Shown one piece after another: positions 29,725-41,200 of a stretch of 64,000 bases of DNA. Both the position numbers and the translations under genes were made by a program. This stretch comes from Zopfochytrium polystomum (lineage: Eukaryota > Chytridiomycota > Chytridiomycetes > Chytridiales > Chytridiaceae), in contig JAIVFJ010000062.1 in the NCBI GenBank assembly GCA_025765615.1, forward strand, positions 248,001-312,000. Reading direction: 5' to 3'. The stretch's first letter is position 1. Each line of letters starts with the position of its first letter. The notes under the pieces were generated by a model. It did not search any database. It worked only from the letters and a program-made list of their open reading frames with translations, and was not told the origin of the DNA.

Positions 29725-30731
29725 TCAATGAGGGGACAGCGCCGCACGCTCCATCTCCGGGGTCGGCGACCCGTCAAATGACGTCGCCCTGGACGGCAGG
29801 CGGTCTGTCAGAAGCGCATCTACCGAGAACGGATTCGCCGCTGCTTTCTTCTTCCTCTCGTCGCCAACATCTGCAGCGAGGAACGGCGACGCAGCCGGCG
29901 TCGCCACGGTGCCTCGCGCCGCCAGACCTGACCCCTTCGCTTTCTGACCGCCGTCGTACTGCCCCCGCCACCCGCACCAGGCTGCATCACAACCCACGTC
30001 AGCGTCGCAGCCGCCGCAGCGACACCGCCCCCCTGCCCAACCTGACTCAGCACCGCAGCGGCGGCCGTCGATGGCAGCTCGCCCGTCGGCGCGCAGCACG
30101 TCCTGCAATACCGCTGCTGTCGGCGGTGAATGCAGAACGAGAACTCTTGGCCCTTTCCGTCTTTTCTTGCGGAGTAGTGAGTCCAGCGCTGGACGGCGCG
30201 CGAGCGTCGCGTGGTTGTGGTTGATGTTGTTGGTTGCGCGCGGTCGGCTTGGAGGGCGGCGACGACGGGGGCGGTGTTGAGGGTGGCGGAGGGGAGAAGA
30301 GTGGGAGGGAGAGGCGGGGTCATGGTGCCGAGTGGGGACAAGGATGGGATGGTGGGGGTTGGGTACGGGTCTTGGCGATAGGACGGTGTTGTAGTCGTGG
30401 TGCGAAAGCGGTTTGCAGTAGTGATACTCGACTTGGTGGCATTGGTGATGCTCTGTGCAGCAGCGGGAGGTCCGGAGAGCAGGATCGGGAGAGTGGCGAA
30501 CCGCGGGTGCGGGCTGGTGGAGGTACAGGAAGGCTGTAAGGCGAGTAGCTTGCAGTAGGAGTGTATGGGTGATGGCGTTTTGTAGTTGTGGTCGTGGTGG
30601 TTATGTTGGTGCGAGTGGTAGGGGCTTGAAGGGTCGTGGTGGTGGTGCGGCGAGTTGTGGACGTTGTGGTCGTGGGCGTGTGCGGCCAAGGTCTGTCGGA
30701 GACGGTTGTCCGCGTCGTCTCGGCACGCGGT
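29725..30731 (-). pseudogene. Cys/His-knuckle family member A2 (one frame break)
   Basis: Start at 30731 in the context CCGCCATGACCGCG, shared with A3. His/Pro/Thr-rich N-terminus; core VQRWTHYSARKDGKGQEFSF and CIHRRQQRYCRTC; then ATLTWVVMQPGAGGGG. The tail that A3 has in frame (VATPAASPFLAADVGDERKK; NPFSVDALLT; SFDGSPTPEMERAA) is present here only after a one-base shift at about 29955-29985, in a G-rich stretch, ending at 29725. Everything else is well preserved, so the break is recent or an assembly error. Confidence 0.7.
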
Positions 30732-31787
30732 CATGGCGGAAGCAGTGAAGAAGTGGGGCTGTGTCATGTGCGAGTCGAGACGGAACGAAGTGAGTATATT
30801 GTTTGATTTTTTTTTCTTTTATTTCGTCGGTTTTTATCAACAAATTCTTGGCTTTTCCATTTTTCCTTTGTCCCCATCTCTTCGGTGTTTGCTCTTCCAG
30901 CTAGATTCCGACCACGTCCCTCCAATTTCCGCATTCAGATCCACTCTTCCAAAAACGGCAGTCTGTTGTTCGCAAAATTTTTTTCTTGTAAGTCAAAACC
31001 ACATTTGGGGACCCACAACAACACCTATGCCTTGTTTGGAACGTTTTTTAAAAAACCGTCGGACAGACTGAATAAAACGGATTTTCGTTGGGATGCAGTT
31101 CGTCACACCAGTCGGTTCCTTTCTAAAAACGAACAGAACTTAGAAAAAACTCTGATCGTTTCCGGTGGGCTTCTTTGAGGTGCACTGGACGGCAAGAATT
31201 TGCTTCCCGAAAATCAAACGTCTGTGAAGGGTTCGCTTTCCTAGCCCCACCGCTTGCCATTTTGGCCGAAAGCACCTCGGGATATCATGAGGCTCACTGA
31301 ATGACTGCAAGAAAATCTCGCTTAATCGCAACAAGCGAACGGTGAAACCGTGTCATTTCGTTGTTTCTTATCGCTACGTCACAGGGACGCCTCAACTCGA
31401 TGCGGCCAAAACATGCAACCAAAAATTTTTTTCTCTTTCACTTTGCGCCACAACCAAAATTGGCAAGTGCGAGACTCACCCTCCTTCCAAAACGGGTAGA
31501 TGTGTGTTATTGTGATTTTAATTTCTGGTTCCGACCTTCGGCTCTGGAGCGGAGCGCCGCCTTTCAGGCCTTTCTTGGCAATCAGTCTCCACTCCGAGCG
31601 ACACCGCCACCCCACGTCACATCGACTCCTTAGACTAACCGAGGCTCTACTTGCACTGTGATAAACGCAAACGCCCAACCTGCGAGAGTGTTGGCTGTAT
31701 TGGTTCATGATATGCAAAAAAAGAAAGGGAAGCGGTAGGCCGAAACAACTACAAATCCTTAATCGAAAAGTGCACGGTAGAAGTAAA

Positions 31788-32912
31788 TCAACGTGGTGAA
31801 CCCGCCGCACGCTCCACCTCCGGTGTCGGCGACCCATCAAACGACGACGATGTCGCCCTGGACGACCCTTCTGTCAGCAGCGCATCCACCGAGAACGGGT
31901 TCGCCGCAACTCTCTTCCTTCTCTCGTCCCCAACATCCGTCACGACAGCAGCGAGGAACGGCGACGCAGCCGGCGTCGCCACAGCGCTCGCGCCGCCGCC
32001 GCCGGGCCTCTCCGACTCGCTCCCACTCTCCGACCGCCGTCTACCCCCCGCACCCGCGCCAGGCTGCATCACAACCCACGTCAACGTCCCCGCGGCCGCC
32101 GCCACCGCCGCAGCCGCAGGACTGGCGGCCGCGGAGGACGGCAGCTCCCCCGTCGGCGCGCAGCACGTCCGGCAGTATCGCTGCTGCCGGCGGTGGATGC
32201 AGAACGAGAATCCGTCGCCCTTGGAGTCCTTTCGCGCCGAGTAGTGCGTCCAGCGTTGGACGGGGCGCGGGCGGCGCGTGGCGGGTAACGTTGCTGGTTT
32301 TGCGTGGTGGTCTGCTTGAAGAGCTGCGACGACGGGGGCGGTGTTGAGGGTGGTCTGGGGCGTTGGGAGGGGAGTGGGGGGCAGGGGTGGGGTGATGGTG
32401 CCGAGTGGGGAGAAGGATGGGGTGGTGGTGGGGGTCGGGAGCGGGTCTTGGCGATAGGTGGTCCTGTGGTCGTGGTGGAAGAGAGGTTTGTAGTAGTGGT
32501 GGTGATCCACCGCGGGTCCGTCGACGACAGCGGGGGTGTAGCGGTATCCGACTTGGTGGAAGTAGTCTTGGCAGTGCTCGGTGCTGTAGCCGGAGGTCCG
32601 GTGCGCGGGATCGGGAGAGTGGCGAACCACGGGTGCTGAGTCGTGGTGGTGGTGGTTGGGAGGGCTATAAGGGGAGTAGCTTTCAGCGGGAACGTATGGG
32701 TGATGGCGTTGGTTGTAGGTGTTGCTGTAATGGTGCCGGTGGTGGTAGCTTGAATGGTCGTGGTGGTGGTGTGTTGGCGACGAGTGGTGGTTGTGGTCGT
32801 GGGAGGGGGCGGCCACTGCCTGCTGCTGCTGCTCTTGCTGGTAGTGGTGGTGGTTGTGGTGGAAGCGGTAGTCGACGGCTGGGTAGTCCGGGCAGTCTCG
32901 GCGCGCGGTCAT
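31788..32912 (-). CDS. Cys/His-knuckle family member A3 (intact, single knuckle)
   Basis: 374 residues in one frame; the reference for the A subgroup. Residues 1-200 are His/Tyr/Pro-rich with a run HHHHD, including FSPLGTITPPLPPTPLPTPQ, which is shared with A2. The core, near 225-265, is RPVQRWTHYSARKDSKGDGF then CIHRRQQRYCRTC (C-x-H-x6-C-x2-C). It is followed by LTWVVMQPGAG, a Ser/Arg-rich spacer, NPFSVDALLTEGSS and a C-terminal SFDGSPTPEVERAAGSP. The last two boxes match those of the two-knuckle (B) members, which shows that A and B are one family. Upstream lies a promoter region conserved with A2. Function unknown; nuclear localisation is inferred from the basic boxes. Confidence 0.8.
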   Translation of the reverse strand: MTARRDCPDYPAVDYRFHHNHHHYQQEQQQQAVAAPSHDHNHHSSPTHHHHDHSSYHHRHHYSNTYNQRHHPYVPAESYSPYSPPNHHHHDSAPVVRHSPDPAHRTSGYSTEHCQDYFHQVGYRYTPAVVDGPAVDHHHYYKPLFHHDHRTTYRQDPLPTPTTTPSFSPLGTITPPLPPTPLPTPQTTLNTAPVVAALQADHHAKPATLPATRRPRPVQRWTHYSARKDSKGDGFSFCIHRRQQRYCRTCCAPTGELPSSAAASPAAAAVAAAAGTLTWVVMQPGAGAGGRRRSESGSESERPGGGGASAVATPAASPFLAAVVTDVGDERRKRVAANPFSVDALLTEGSSRATSSSFDGSPTPEVERAAGSPR

Positions 32913-33310
32913 GGCGGAAGCGGCAGCAGGGTTGTTGTTGTGGGAGGCAGCGAGGGTGTGGTGTGTGTGCTGTTGTGGTTTGCCTCTTCAGCTGTTTTTA
33001 TTTTATCTCCGAGTTTCCTTTTTCTGTGGTTTTGCTTCGCTGTTTTTGCCTGTTTTTGTTTGTTTTTCACGTCCGTCGCCCTTCTGCTTTTTGCTTGGCG
33101 AGAAAAAAAGGAAGAGAGAGGCATTTTTTTCCCTGACCTTTGTCTCTCCTTTCTTGTTTTTTCAGCTTCGATTCCGCCCCCCCTCCGCGCAACCACCGAA
33201 TCCTCCAATTTCCGCTTTTAGTTCCACTCTTCCAAAAACGGCAGTCTGTTGTTCGCAAATTTCTTGGAAGGTCACAACCGCATTTCGGGACCCACAGCAA
33301 TTCTTGGCCC

Positions 33311-34290
33311 AAACTTGCCTGTTTGGGTCATGCCTTCCGTATTTGGGGATGGGAGCGGTCCTCCTTCCATGTTTGGGGAACGCAGAGGAGATCGTAACAA
33401 CAAGCTGCCAAGCCGAGCCAAAAAAAAGCGGACTTGTATTTCGGTGGCCACCCAGCCCGTCAAACACACAGATACACACACACACAAACACAAACACACA
33501 CACCCGTCGCGATTGGGACGACGGGAAATGATTTTCCGGCGTCCCCACCAGCGTAACAACGGGGCAAGACTAGGTAATGGCGAACTGGATGGGTCAAGTT
33601 CGGGCCTTTAAAAGCAAGACGGGTCCCGCCCCCCGCCAGTTGTCCCGCAGCTGCACCCTGCTTGACCGAGAATGGGGCAGTTTCCATCAGTCAATCGGAA
33701 TTCCACTTCAAGTTTGCACATTGGAACCCAGGCACTCCCCAGGCTCGAGTTCCTTGTCACGATCATAATTTGGTTTGGCCCGTTCCAAGGATGTTTGGGA
33801 AACGGAAGGTGCAGCTGTCACATTCCTTGGGTTGATTTTCAGCCTCCTTTCGAAGTGCGATTCTAATTCTATTTCATTGTCCCCCTACCTGTCCACCCTT
33901 TGCTGTGCGCGCTCGTCCGTTTTCTCCGTCTATCATGGGTGTGATCCGAAAAGAAAAGTGTGCCGTCGACGAAGGCGAGACATTCGTCTCTGTGGGCAAC
34001 CCTATTTTTGGTAATTATCTCCGGAACTCGAAACTGACTTCGCCACAAGGTTTGCGCCTTTTGGGAGATGGTTTCGTTTGGTCCTGTGAGGCTGCTGCAT
34101 GAGATAAAAACTGCTGTTTGAATCTCTTTCTCTTTGGAGCAAATCGTTGACCATTTGGTTTCCGGGAACATATTTGTTGTAACTCTGAGACAAGCTTTGA
34201 ACGCATATGCTTCTGCGCGTGCTGGCGCCATCACTTCGGGGATAATACCGTCAACGTCCCAGTTGAGGCCTGTCGAATAATTTATTTTTT
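33311..34290. other. Spacer with CA-repeat; possible relic
   Basis: Contains a (CA)n-like tract at about 33468-33502. On the minus strand near 33900-34290 there is a frame with PHRTKRNHLPK and DECLAFVDGTLFFSDHTHD-type sequence that I cannot assign. No confident gene. Confidence 0.35.
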
Positions 34291-35631
34291 CTACCACCGG
34301 CCTGCAAGAGCACCAGGGCCAACGCAAACCCAAACAAGGCCTTGATTCGTGGTACGAATCAAAAAAGAAAAGAACAGGGCCTCAACAATTCCATCGGCCG
34401 ACATTTCGAGTACCTGCCCATCTTCCTCCTCCAGATCGGGTGTGGGTGAGCCTTCAAAATTGTCATCGTCGTCGCCATCAGAGTGCACTTGGTCCGCCGC
34501 AGCCGCCACTATCCTGTCCCGGGACTCGTGCTTGACAGCGCAGGGAGGCGACGAAACCCCGAGCAGCGCGTCCACCGAGAAAAGGTTCTTTGCGGGACGA
34601 GGCGACCCAGACGGGCTCGGGTACTCGGTCTTTCCGGTCGGCAAGGGTCGCGTCGCCGCCGCCGTGGCCGTCGTCGTCGCATCGACCTTCTTCACATCCA
34701 AAGCTGTCGACAGCTTCAGATCCACCGGCTCCCCCGTCGCCGGCCTCCATCTCCTCACAACCTCATTACGGCGGAGGCGGCGGCGGCGGCGGCGGCACCC
34801 ACGTCCTCGGTCCCCTTATCCTCTTCCTTCCCTTCACGCCGCCCGCGGTCTCCCCCTCACCCTCCCTCGCCGCCGCAGTCCTCCTTGCACAACCGGCACC
34901 CCTCCCTCCGGCGCCGGTGAATGCAGATCGACCCGCCGCCGTGGCCGAGGTTGAAGCAGTCGACACACTGGGTGCGGCGGCGGCCGTGGGCGCAGCGGGC
35001 GGAGCGCTTTGCCGGTGGCAGTGATGACGTAGGCTGTGGTGGGTTTGGTGGGTGGCGGTGGTGGTGGCGGGGTCAGGGTGGGTGTGGGTTTGGGGGTATG
35101 AGGGATTGACGTGGATGTAGGGTTGGTTGAGGCGGTTGTGTGTTTGGATGGTGCGGTGGGCTTTGAGGTGGCGGCGGCTTCAGGAGGCATGGGCGTTGGT
35201 CCGGGTGCGGGTTGCGGTGGTGAGGCCTTCGACGGCCGTGGCTTTCTAGGCGAGGAGGGTTGGTTCTGCGCTTCGATGGCAAGAGGTGGCCGGGCAGGGA
35301 ACGGAGAACCAAACTGGACCAGCTGGCCCTGCCCCAAGAAGGGCACGGCAACGGGGGCTCCGGGGGCAGGAGTAAAGTACTGGAACCCCGTGGTGAAGAT
35401 GGTTTGTGCGTGGGCGTACTGGCCAGGCTGCACGCCGACGGGAAGGACGATTTGGTGGTATACTGGACTTTGATGATGATGAGGGGGTTGAGGAAAGGGG
35501 ACGAAAGTGACGGAAGGGGGCTGCACGAGAACGTGCGTCGTTGTCGCCGTCGTCGTCGTCGCCGTCGCCGTTGTTGTTGACGTTGACGTTGACGTTGGGG
35601 GCCTGGCGTGCTGTTGCGGTTGGTGGTGCAT
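34291..35631 (-). pseudogene. Cys/His-knuckle family member B1 (several frame breaks)
   Basis: ATG 35631 (MHHQPQQHARPP) opens a Thr/Pro/Gln-rich N-terminal region of about 195 residues in one frame. The two-knuckle core is in a second frame: RCAHGRRRTQCVDCFNLGHG, then SICIHRRRREGCRLC. The basic box RKRIRGPRTWVPPPPPPP is in a third frame, and the tail (NLFSVDALLGVSS; DDDDNFEGSPTPDLEEEDGQ) is back in the first, ending at 34291. All five family modules are present in order, so the gene is either newly broken or affected by several one-base assembly errors in GC-rich repeats. Confidence 0.7.
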
Positions 35632-37107
35632 GTTTCGCTGGACTGCAATAACTTTTTCTTTCTTCTTTGCGTTGTCTTTTTTCTCCCTTTTTGCTCTTTT
35701 GCGTTATTCGACTGGTCTGTCTGTCTGTCTGTCTGTCTGTCATTATCGCTTTTTTCCGTGTTCCTTGTCTCGGCGCGTGCGTGCGTTGCGTTGGGCTCAA
35801 AGATGGTTGGGCTTTCGAGCCTTATTGACTTGGAGGTGTCTTTTTCTTTCTGTTCTTTTCTTGTTTTCTTTTTCTTTTTTTTTTTCTTCTTTTCTTCCAA
35901 AACAAAAGGCCGTCTGCCGCACATCGCAAGGGAGAGTGAGAACAAGGAAGGAAGGACGGGAAGAGAACGCACGCAAAGGGAAGGAGACTGAGCGCGGTCG
36001 GGTGTTCGAGAGGAGGAGGAGGAAGAGGAGGAGGAGGAGGAGGAGGAGAAGAAGAAGAAAAGAAGAAAAAAACATCGAGACCCGAACCGGAAGCCTCCTT
36101 TTTGGTGCATGCACGCGCCCCGCGCTCCACCCACCCGCCCGCGGGCGCCCAGTCCCCCTTTCGATGGACTCCGGCGGCCCGGCCCGGCCCGGCCCAGGGG
36201 CGTTGGCACTCCCAATCGGACCTGGTCCGTGTCGCGTCCACGTCGTGCAGAACCAGAACCTGTGCAACAACAAACAATCAACTGGCCTGGCCATGTTAAA
36301 GGAGGCTGCCACCCCCCCTCGCGTGCACCATGCACGGGATATGGACTTAAATAGATTGACCTATCAGAGAGAGCAAAAGCATCGAGGGAAGCGTTTTTCG
36401 TGGGCTTGCGACATTCACCCTGTCCACCATGTCCACCCTCCCCCGCGTGTTGGAATGTGCGTGGCGGAAAAATTGTTTCGTTAAATCCTGGAGAGGAAGG
36501 GCTTTATTTATTTATTTATTAAATGCGCATTTTCGGACGGCGTGGATCAGGCTTGACGATCTTGGACGACGACGACGCCGCAAAACTAAAATTTGACTGC
36601 TGCATCGCACGAAGCGTACCATATACAGTAAATACTTGGATGAACCGGCGGCCGACTCTCATCTCACATGGTCGTCCTCGTTGCAGCATCCTCCTCCTCC
36701 TCCTCCTCCTTCTTCTCCTCCTCCATTTTAAGCAGCTTGGATGGATGGATGAAAGAAGGCCCGGACATTGGTACTCACAGGATCAATCATCATCAACGAG
36801 CCATTCCACTCACTGGCACCCCCAAAGTCATAATACCTACGGCCTCAGCCAGACAATCATACTCCCAATTTTTTTGCCTTTTTTTCTCGGCATTAAGGCG
36901 CTTAGCAAGCGAAGGGGCCACACGGCTGATGGGACGCGATTATCCCAGTGAAAGCGAACCAGCCAGAAAAGATGGCCCAGTTTTCTGCGGGTTCCCCTGC
37001 CCCGTCTTCCTGCCAAAAAATTCACCGACTGTCGTCTGACGGTTGCACGCGCGAAAATCCGAAAAAGACGGCCACGCATCCAGTTAAGACATGAAAAAGA
37101 ATGCATA

Positions 37108-37110
<3 letters not shown>
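35632..37110. other. Spacer with purine-rich tract
   Basis: Upstream region of member B1. Holds T/C-rich tracts (35640-35900), a GTCTGTCTGTCTGTCTGTCT tract near 35716, and a GAG/GAA-rich purine tract (about 36010-36075). No gene recognised; long frames on both strands here are composition artefacts. Confidence 0.4.

Positions 37111-37200
<90 letters not shown>
37111..37200. repeat. (TC)45 microsatellite
   Basis: Ninety bases of uninterrupted TC, about 1.05 kb upstream of the TIR-kinase-LRR start codon. Confidence 0.97.
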
Positions 37201-37201
<1 letters not shown>

Positions 37202-37539
37202 AGCAGCGCCGACGCCACCGTGGGCTCGCGCTCAGCAGTCAGCCACCGTCAATGGAGCGGGGTCAACAGCAGCAGCACCGGCTCCACCGTGGGCTCCCAT
37301 CACCAGCAGCACCAGCAACACCAGCAACACCAGCCGCATGATGCGTATCACCACCCTCACAACCACAACCCGCCGTTCCCCATCTCGCAACCGCATCAGC
37401 AGCCCACCAGCAGCACCACCACCAGCAGCAACGGCGAACCCGCAAGGCGGCACTGGAAGCAGTCACGGCTCGCCGCGGCACGGCCATGGGATTCACAGGC
37501 GTGCCTTACGGTGGCAGCCGTAGTGCGGCGTCGTTAAGG
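37201..37539 (+). other. Gln/His-rich coding-like fragment
   Basis: One plus-strand frame reads SHHQQHQQHQQHQPHDAYHH and then Pro/Ser/Thr-rich sequence, similar in composition to the N-terminal regions of the Cys/His-knuckle family. No knuckle or start codon can be assigned. Possibly a relic N-terminal piece. Confidence 0.3.
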
Positions 37540-38253
37540 GGGAGATCCCGGATTTGGGAGGTTTTTGGGGCTTGGACCGCATTGCCTTCATCATATTGGC
37601 GCAGCGCATTGTGGGGCAGCTATGGGTCCTCCGTTTGGTCCTTCTCTTTTCCCTCTTCCCCGAGTGGGAGGGAGGCTGTTTCAAAAGATTCTATCAGAAG
37701 GCTCTTCTTTTTCTCTCTGCAACCACAGTGAGTCTTAAATCATCCTTCTTCTTACAGAACCTTTTTCTTGTTGCACTATGCGACAACTTTTCCTCCTGTT
37801 TTTCTCCTTTTTTTTCCCTCCCTTCAACTTCTGGCATGGCATCCATGTTTCCAAAGACAAAGAAGGTTATGTACGTTTGCCTCAAGACTCAACGCCTCCT
37901 CCCTCACTCAACAGAGGGAAAAATTTGAAAATGAACAATTAAATTGAATCAAATAACTCAAAGTAGGATCCAGTCGGTATGGTGCTACCAGACAGAAAAC
38001 ACGGTGTTTTCTGGTTGGAATACCCAAGCTATTGTGATAAGCCTGTGTGCAGAGGAGCAGTTGAAAGTTTCTGACGCATTCAACTATCGCTCGAATCTGC
38101 GTGTTCCTTGCAGCTACCGTACGACCTCTTAGCCATGGTTTTTGGGCCGGGTCGGTTGGTGACAAGGCGAAAGTGTCTCACAGAGAGGTCGAGCCCTTGT
38201 TGATTTGCTGTCGCGGCTCCGTCGACGCGCGGTGAGACAAACAGCAACCTGAG
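37540..38253. other. Upstream region of the TIR-kinase-LRR gene
   Basis: No gene recognised. Includes T-rich tracts at 37790-37830. Probably promoter and 5' untranslated region of the following gene. Confidence 0.35.
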
Positions 38254-41200
38254 ATGGCTTCGCCCTCGACGGACGCAGACGCAGGGTCCACGGCCGACGC
38301 GCCCACTTCCGCCGATGCGATAGAAAGCGACAATGGCGGCGGCAACCGAAGCATTCTGCGCCGGCTGAAGACGATCCCCCGCAACCTGACAGTCGATGAG
38401 GTGATCGCCCACCCGATCGACCTCCACAGCGACGACAACCCAGCCGCGACAGCCAGCCCTTCCACCGTTTCGATCGACTATGATGCAAGTTACAAGAGGG
38501 ACAGGGGGTTTACTTTTTTGATTCCGCCGACTCACGATCCGGCGCAAATACAATACCCCACCTTGACTCCCAAACACAACAGGCCATGATCAGTTACGCT
38601 TGGGCAGACAAGGAGATCGTGCGTCCTCTCGTCGAAAAGCTCGAAAAAATGAGTGTGCGTGTCTGGATCGACACAAAGAATATGGGTGACTACATCAACG
38701 AATCCATGATGGACGGGATACGGCGCTCTGCGATGGTGGTTCCCTTTTTTTCGGATAGCTACGTCGCGTCGCACAACTGCAAGCTTGAGATAAAGTTTGC
38801 AAACGATATCAGGAAGCCAATTCTTCCTGTGCGGCTCTCAGGCTCGGACGCTGTTGTTTATAGCGCTGCAGCTTTCATCACTGCCGGGCAGCTTTGTAAG
38901 CTTTGTGCTATTTCCTTTTCTTGCCTGCTTTTCTGAGATTTCCCCTTCATTCTTCTCTCCAACTCTTCTCATTAGATTTTGATTTACAAGGCGGGCTGAC
39001 ACCGTCATCTCATGAACTGCTAGCCGCTCGAATTTTGAAGACATCACACACTGGTCTCGAAGCCATCACTATTCCTACGAGCAATGTCGAGCTCACTGAT
39101 GGTGGTTCCAATATTCTGGGGAAAGGATCTTTTGCAATAGTGTTCAAGGGCCAGTACCTTGGATCAGTCCCAGTGGCAGTAAAGTCCATCAAGTTGACAC
39201 ACATGAGTGAGGAATCCAGATTTGAGCTCATCAACGAAGCTGCCATGCTTCAGAGGTCACGGCACCCATTCATCATTGGATTCCTTGGGGTTCTGCAGGT
39301 TGATTCTGGGTTTTCTCTGGTCCTGGAGGTGAGCTAGACCATGCTATAATGGTTCTATCAGATTCAGAGCTGCGGTAACTCTACTTTAGTTTGCCTCCCT
39401 AGGATCTCTTCATGATTACTACAAGAACCCAACACATAAAGCGACTTCACTCCACCAGCGAGTCTTGATCCTGTACCAAGTTTCTGCGGGAATGGCCCAT
39501 TTACATGACAAACTCAAGATCATGCACAACGACCTCAAGAGTCCAAACATCCTCCTCACCCATCACTTTGTTAATGGCCCTATTGTATCCAAGATCACTG
39601 ATTTTGGCTTGAGCAAGATAAAAACTGAAAGCAGGACGCTGAGCAGGCTCTCTCCTGATCCTCCTGGTGGCACCCCATCCCAGCTGTGGATTGCTCCAGA
39701 ACGAATGCGATTTCGTCCTAAGGTTCGGGGTGTGCATTCTCTGTGTTTATTTTCTTTAGTCCAATTCGTTGTCTAATCAATTTTGTAAATAGTTGTCTCG
39801 TGCAAATGATGTGTATTCATTTGCAGTTGTCATGACAGAGGTGGTCAGTTGGATTGGTGTTTATGGTATCCCATGGGAGGGAATGGATGCCACCGATGCC
39901 CACTCTGCACTTCAGACTCCAGACAAGCGAGAGAGCCTCCTTCAAGGGCTCGGATCAAGCGTCTTCAAGTCAGAAACTGCAGTTGGCGCAGCCTTGTTTC
40001 AGCTGTTCAAGCAGTGTTGGAGCCTTGACATGGCTGAAAGGCCTCGATTTGAGAGTGTTTGCCTTGAGTTGAAGTCGCTGGCAGATCAACTGGAAACTAA
40101 ACCAGCTTTGCATGAAGGTAAGCGTACTCCGACCTTCTACTGTGACTAATATTCTCCAATAAGTGGAAAATAGCAAGCAACTTGATCCCCCAGATTATGT
40201 TGGTGAGCCCCAAGACTTGGAGAGACATCAGCAAGAGAAAGGTGCTTCATATTTTGGTAGGACAATTTTTGTCTTTCAGAGCCAAAAACTGATCTATTTC
40301 AGCGCAAGAGCCAGGCATAGACACTGCAAGAACGCTTCTACCTTCAACCAGCGCGCCTGAGGAACCATCTTTAAACCAGACTTCAATCAAGGTGGAAATG
40401 AAACTCTCAGAACCTTCTGGAACCGCACTTCTTGCTGCTCTCAGACAAGACTGGTTTGCCAGCTTGCTCAACCTGCAGAAGCGAAGACGCATTCGAGAGA
40501 TCCTTGCTGATGTCACACATTTGGATTTGTACCACAACAGTGCGTATTATCTTTTGCTGCTCTTGCCTTCATTCAAGATTGCCTCAGATTTCAAGCTGTT
40601 TGCAAGTGGTGCTCGGTTAATTGCAGAGGTCCTGGAAGGCAGCTCATCACTTCAAAGCCTTGATCTTCGCTGTAAGTGCATTCCAGTTGTTATTAGCACA
40701 TGACCTGTTTCAAGGGAGTAGGCTTGGTGATGAAGGTGTGAAAACAATAGCGGATGCCTTGAGGGCCAACACCACTCTGCAAATCATCAATCTTCGTTGT
40801 GAGTGCGCCCTGCATCTAATACATACTTTAAACATTTCTTGATGTTTCACCTTGGGTTGGTTGGGTTTCTGCAGCAAATGGAATTGGCAATGAAGGTGCA
40901 AAAGCTGTAGCTGCAGCACTTCAGACCAGCAGTTCCCTCCTTAATGTTGGTTTGAGGGGTAAGCGCTCGTCGTTTCCCTCTGCTCTTCCCACCTTGGACA
41001 ATGAACTAGATTTTCGTAACTACTCACCATCTCTTCTCTCCACCTACGCAGCAAATGAAATCAGCGAGGAAGGTGCGATTGCTATGGGTAAAGCCCTAAA
41101 GACCAACAACACTCTCCAAAGCATTGATCTTTTCAGTGAGTAATTTTCCAAAGCCAACTCTGTTTAGCACGGCTCTGTCCCTTTTTTTGGTCGCTGATTC

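Larger units (their letters stand above)
29330..33310. repeat. Tandem duplication carrying members A2 and A3
   Basis: Two units of roughly 2.1-2.3 kb. Matching landmarks: CCAAATTGGCAAG-A-TGAGACTCACC at about 29365 versus 31456; a TGATATGCAAA block at 29649 versus 31708; the A2 and A3 genes; and CTCTTCCAAAAACGGCAGTCTGTTGTTCGCAAA at about 30944 versus 33227 (same order, similar spacing). Divergence is moderate, so the duplication is not brand new. Confidence 0.75.

Noticed and set aside
35073..36335. 420-codon minus-strand frame containing poly-Ser and poly-Lys
   Set aside because: Shadow of the purine-rich tract and of member B1 in another frame; no natural protein character.
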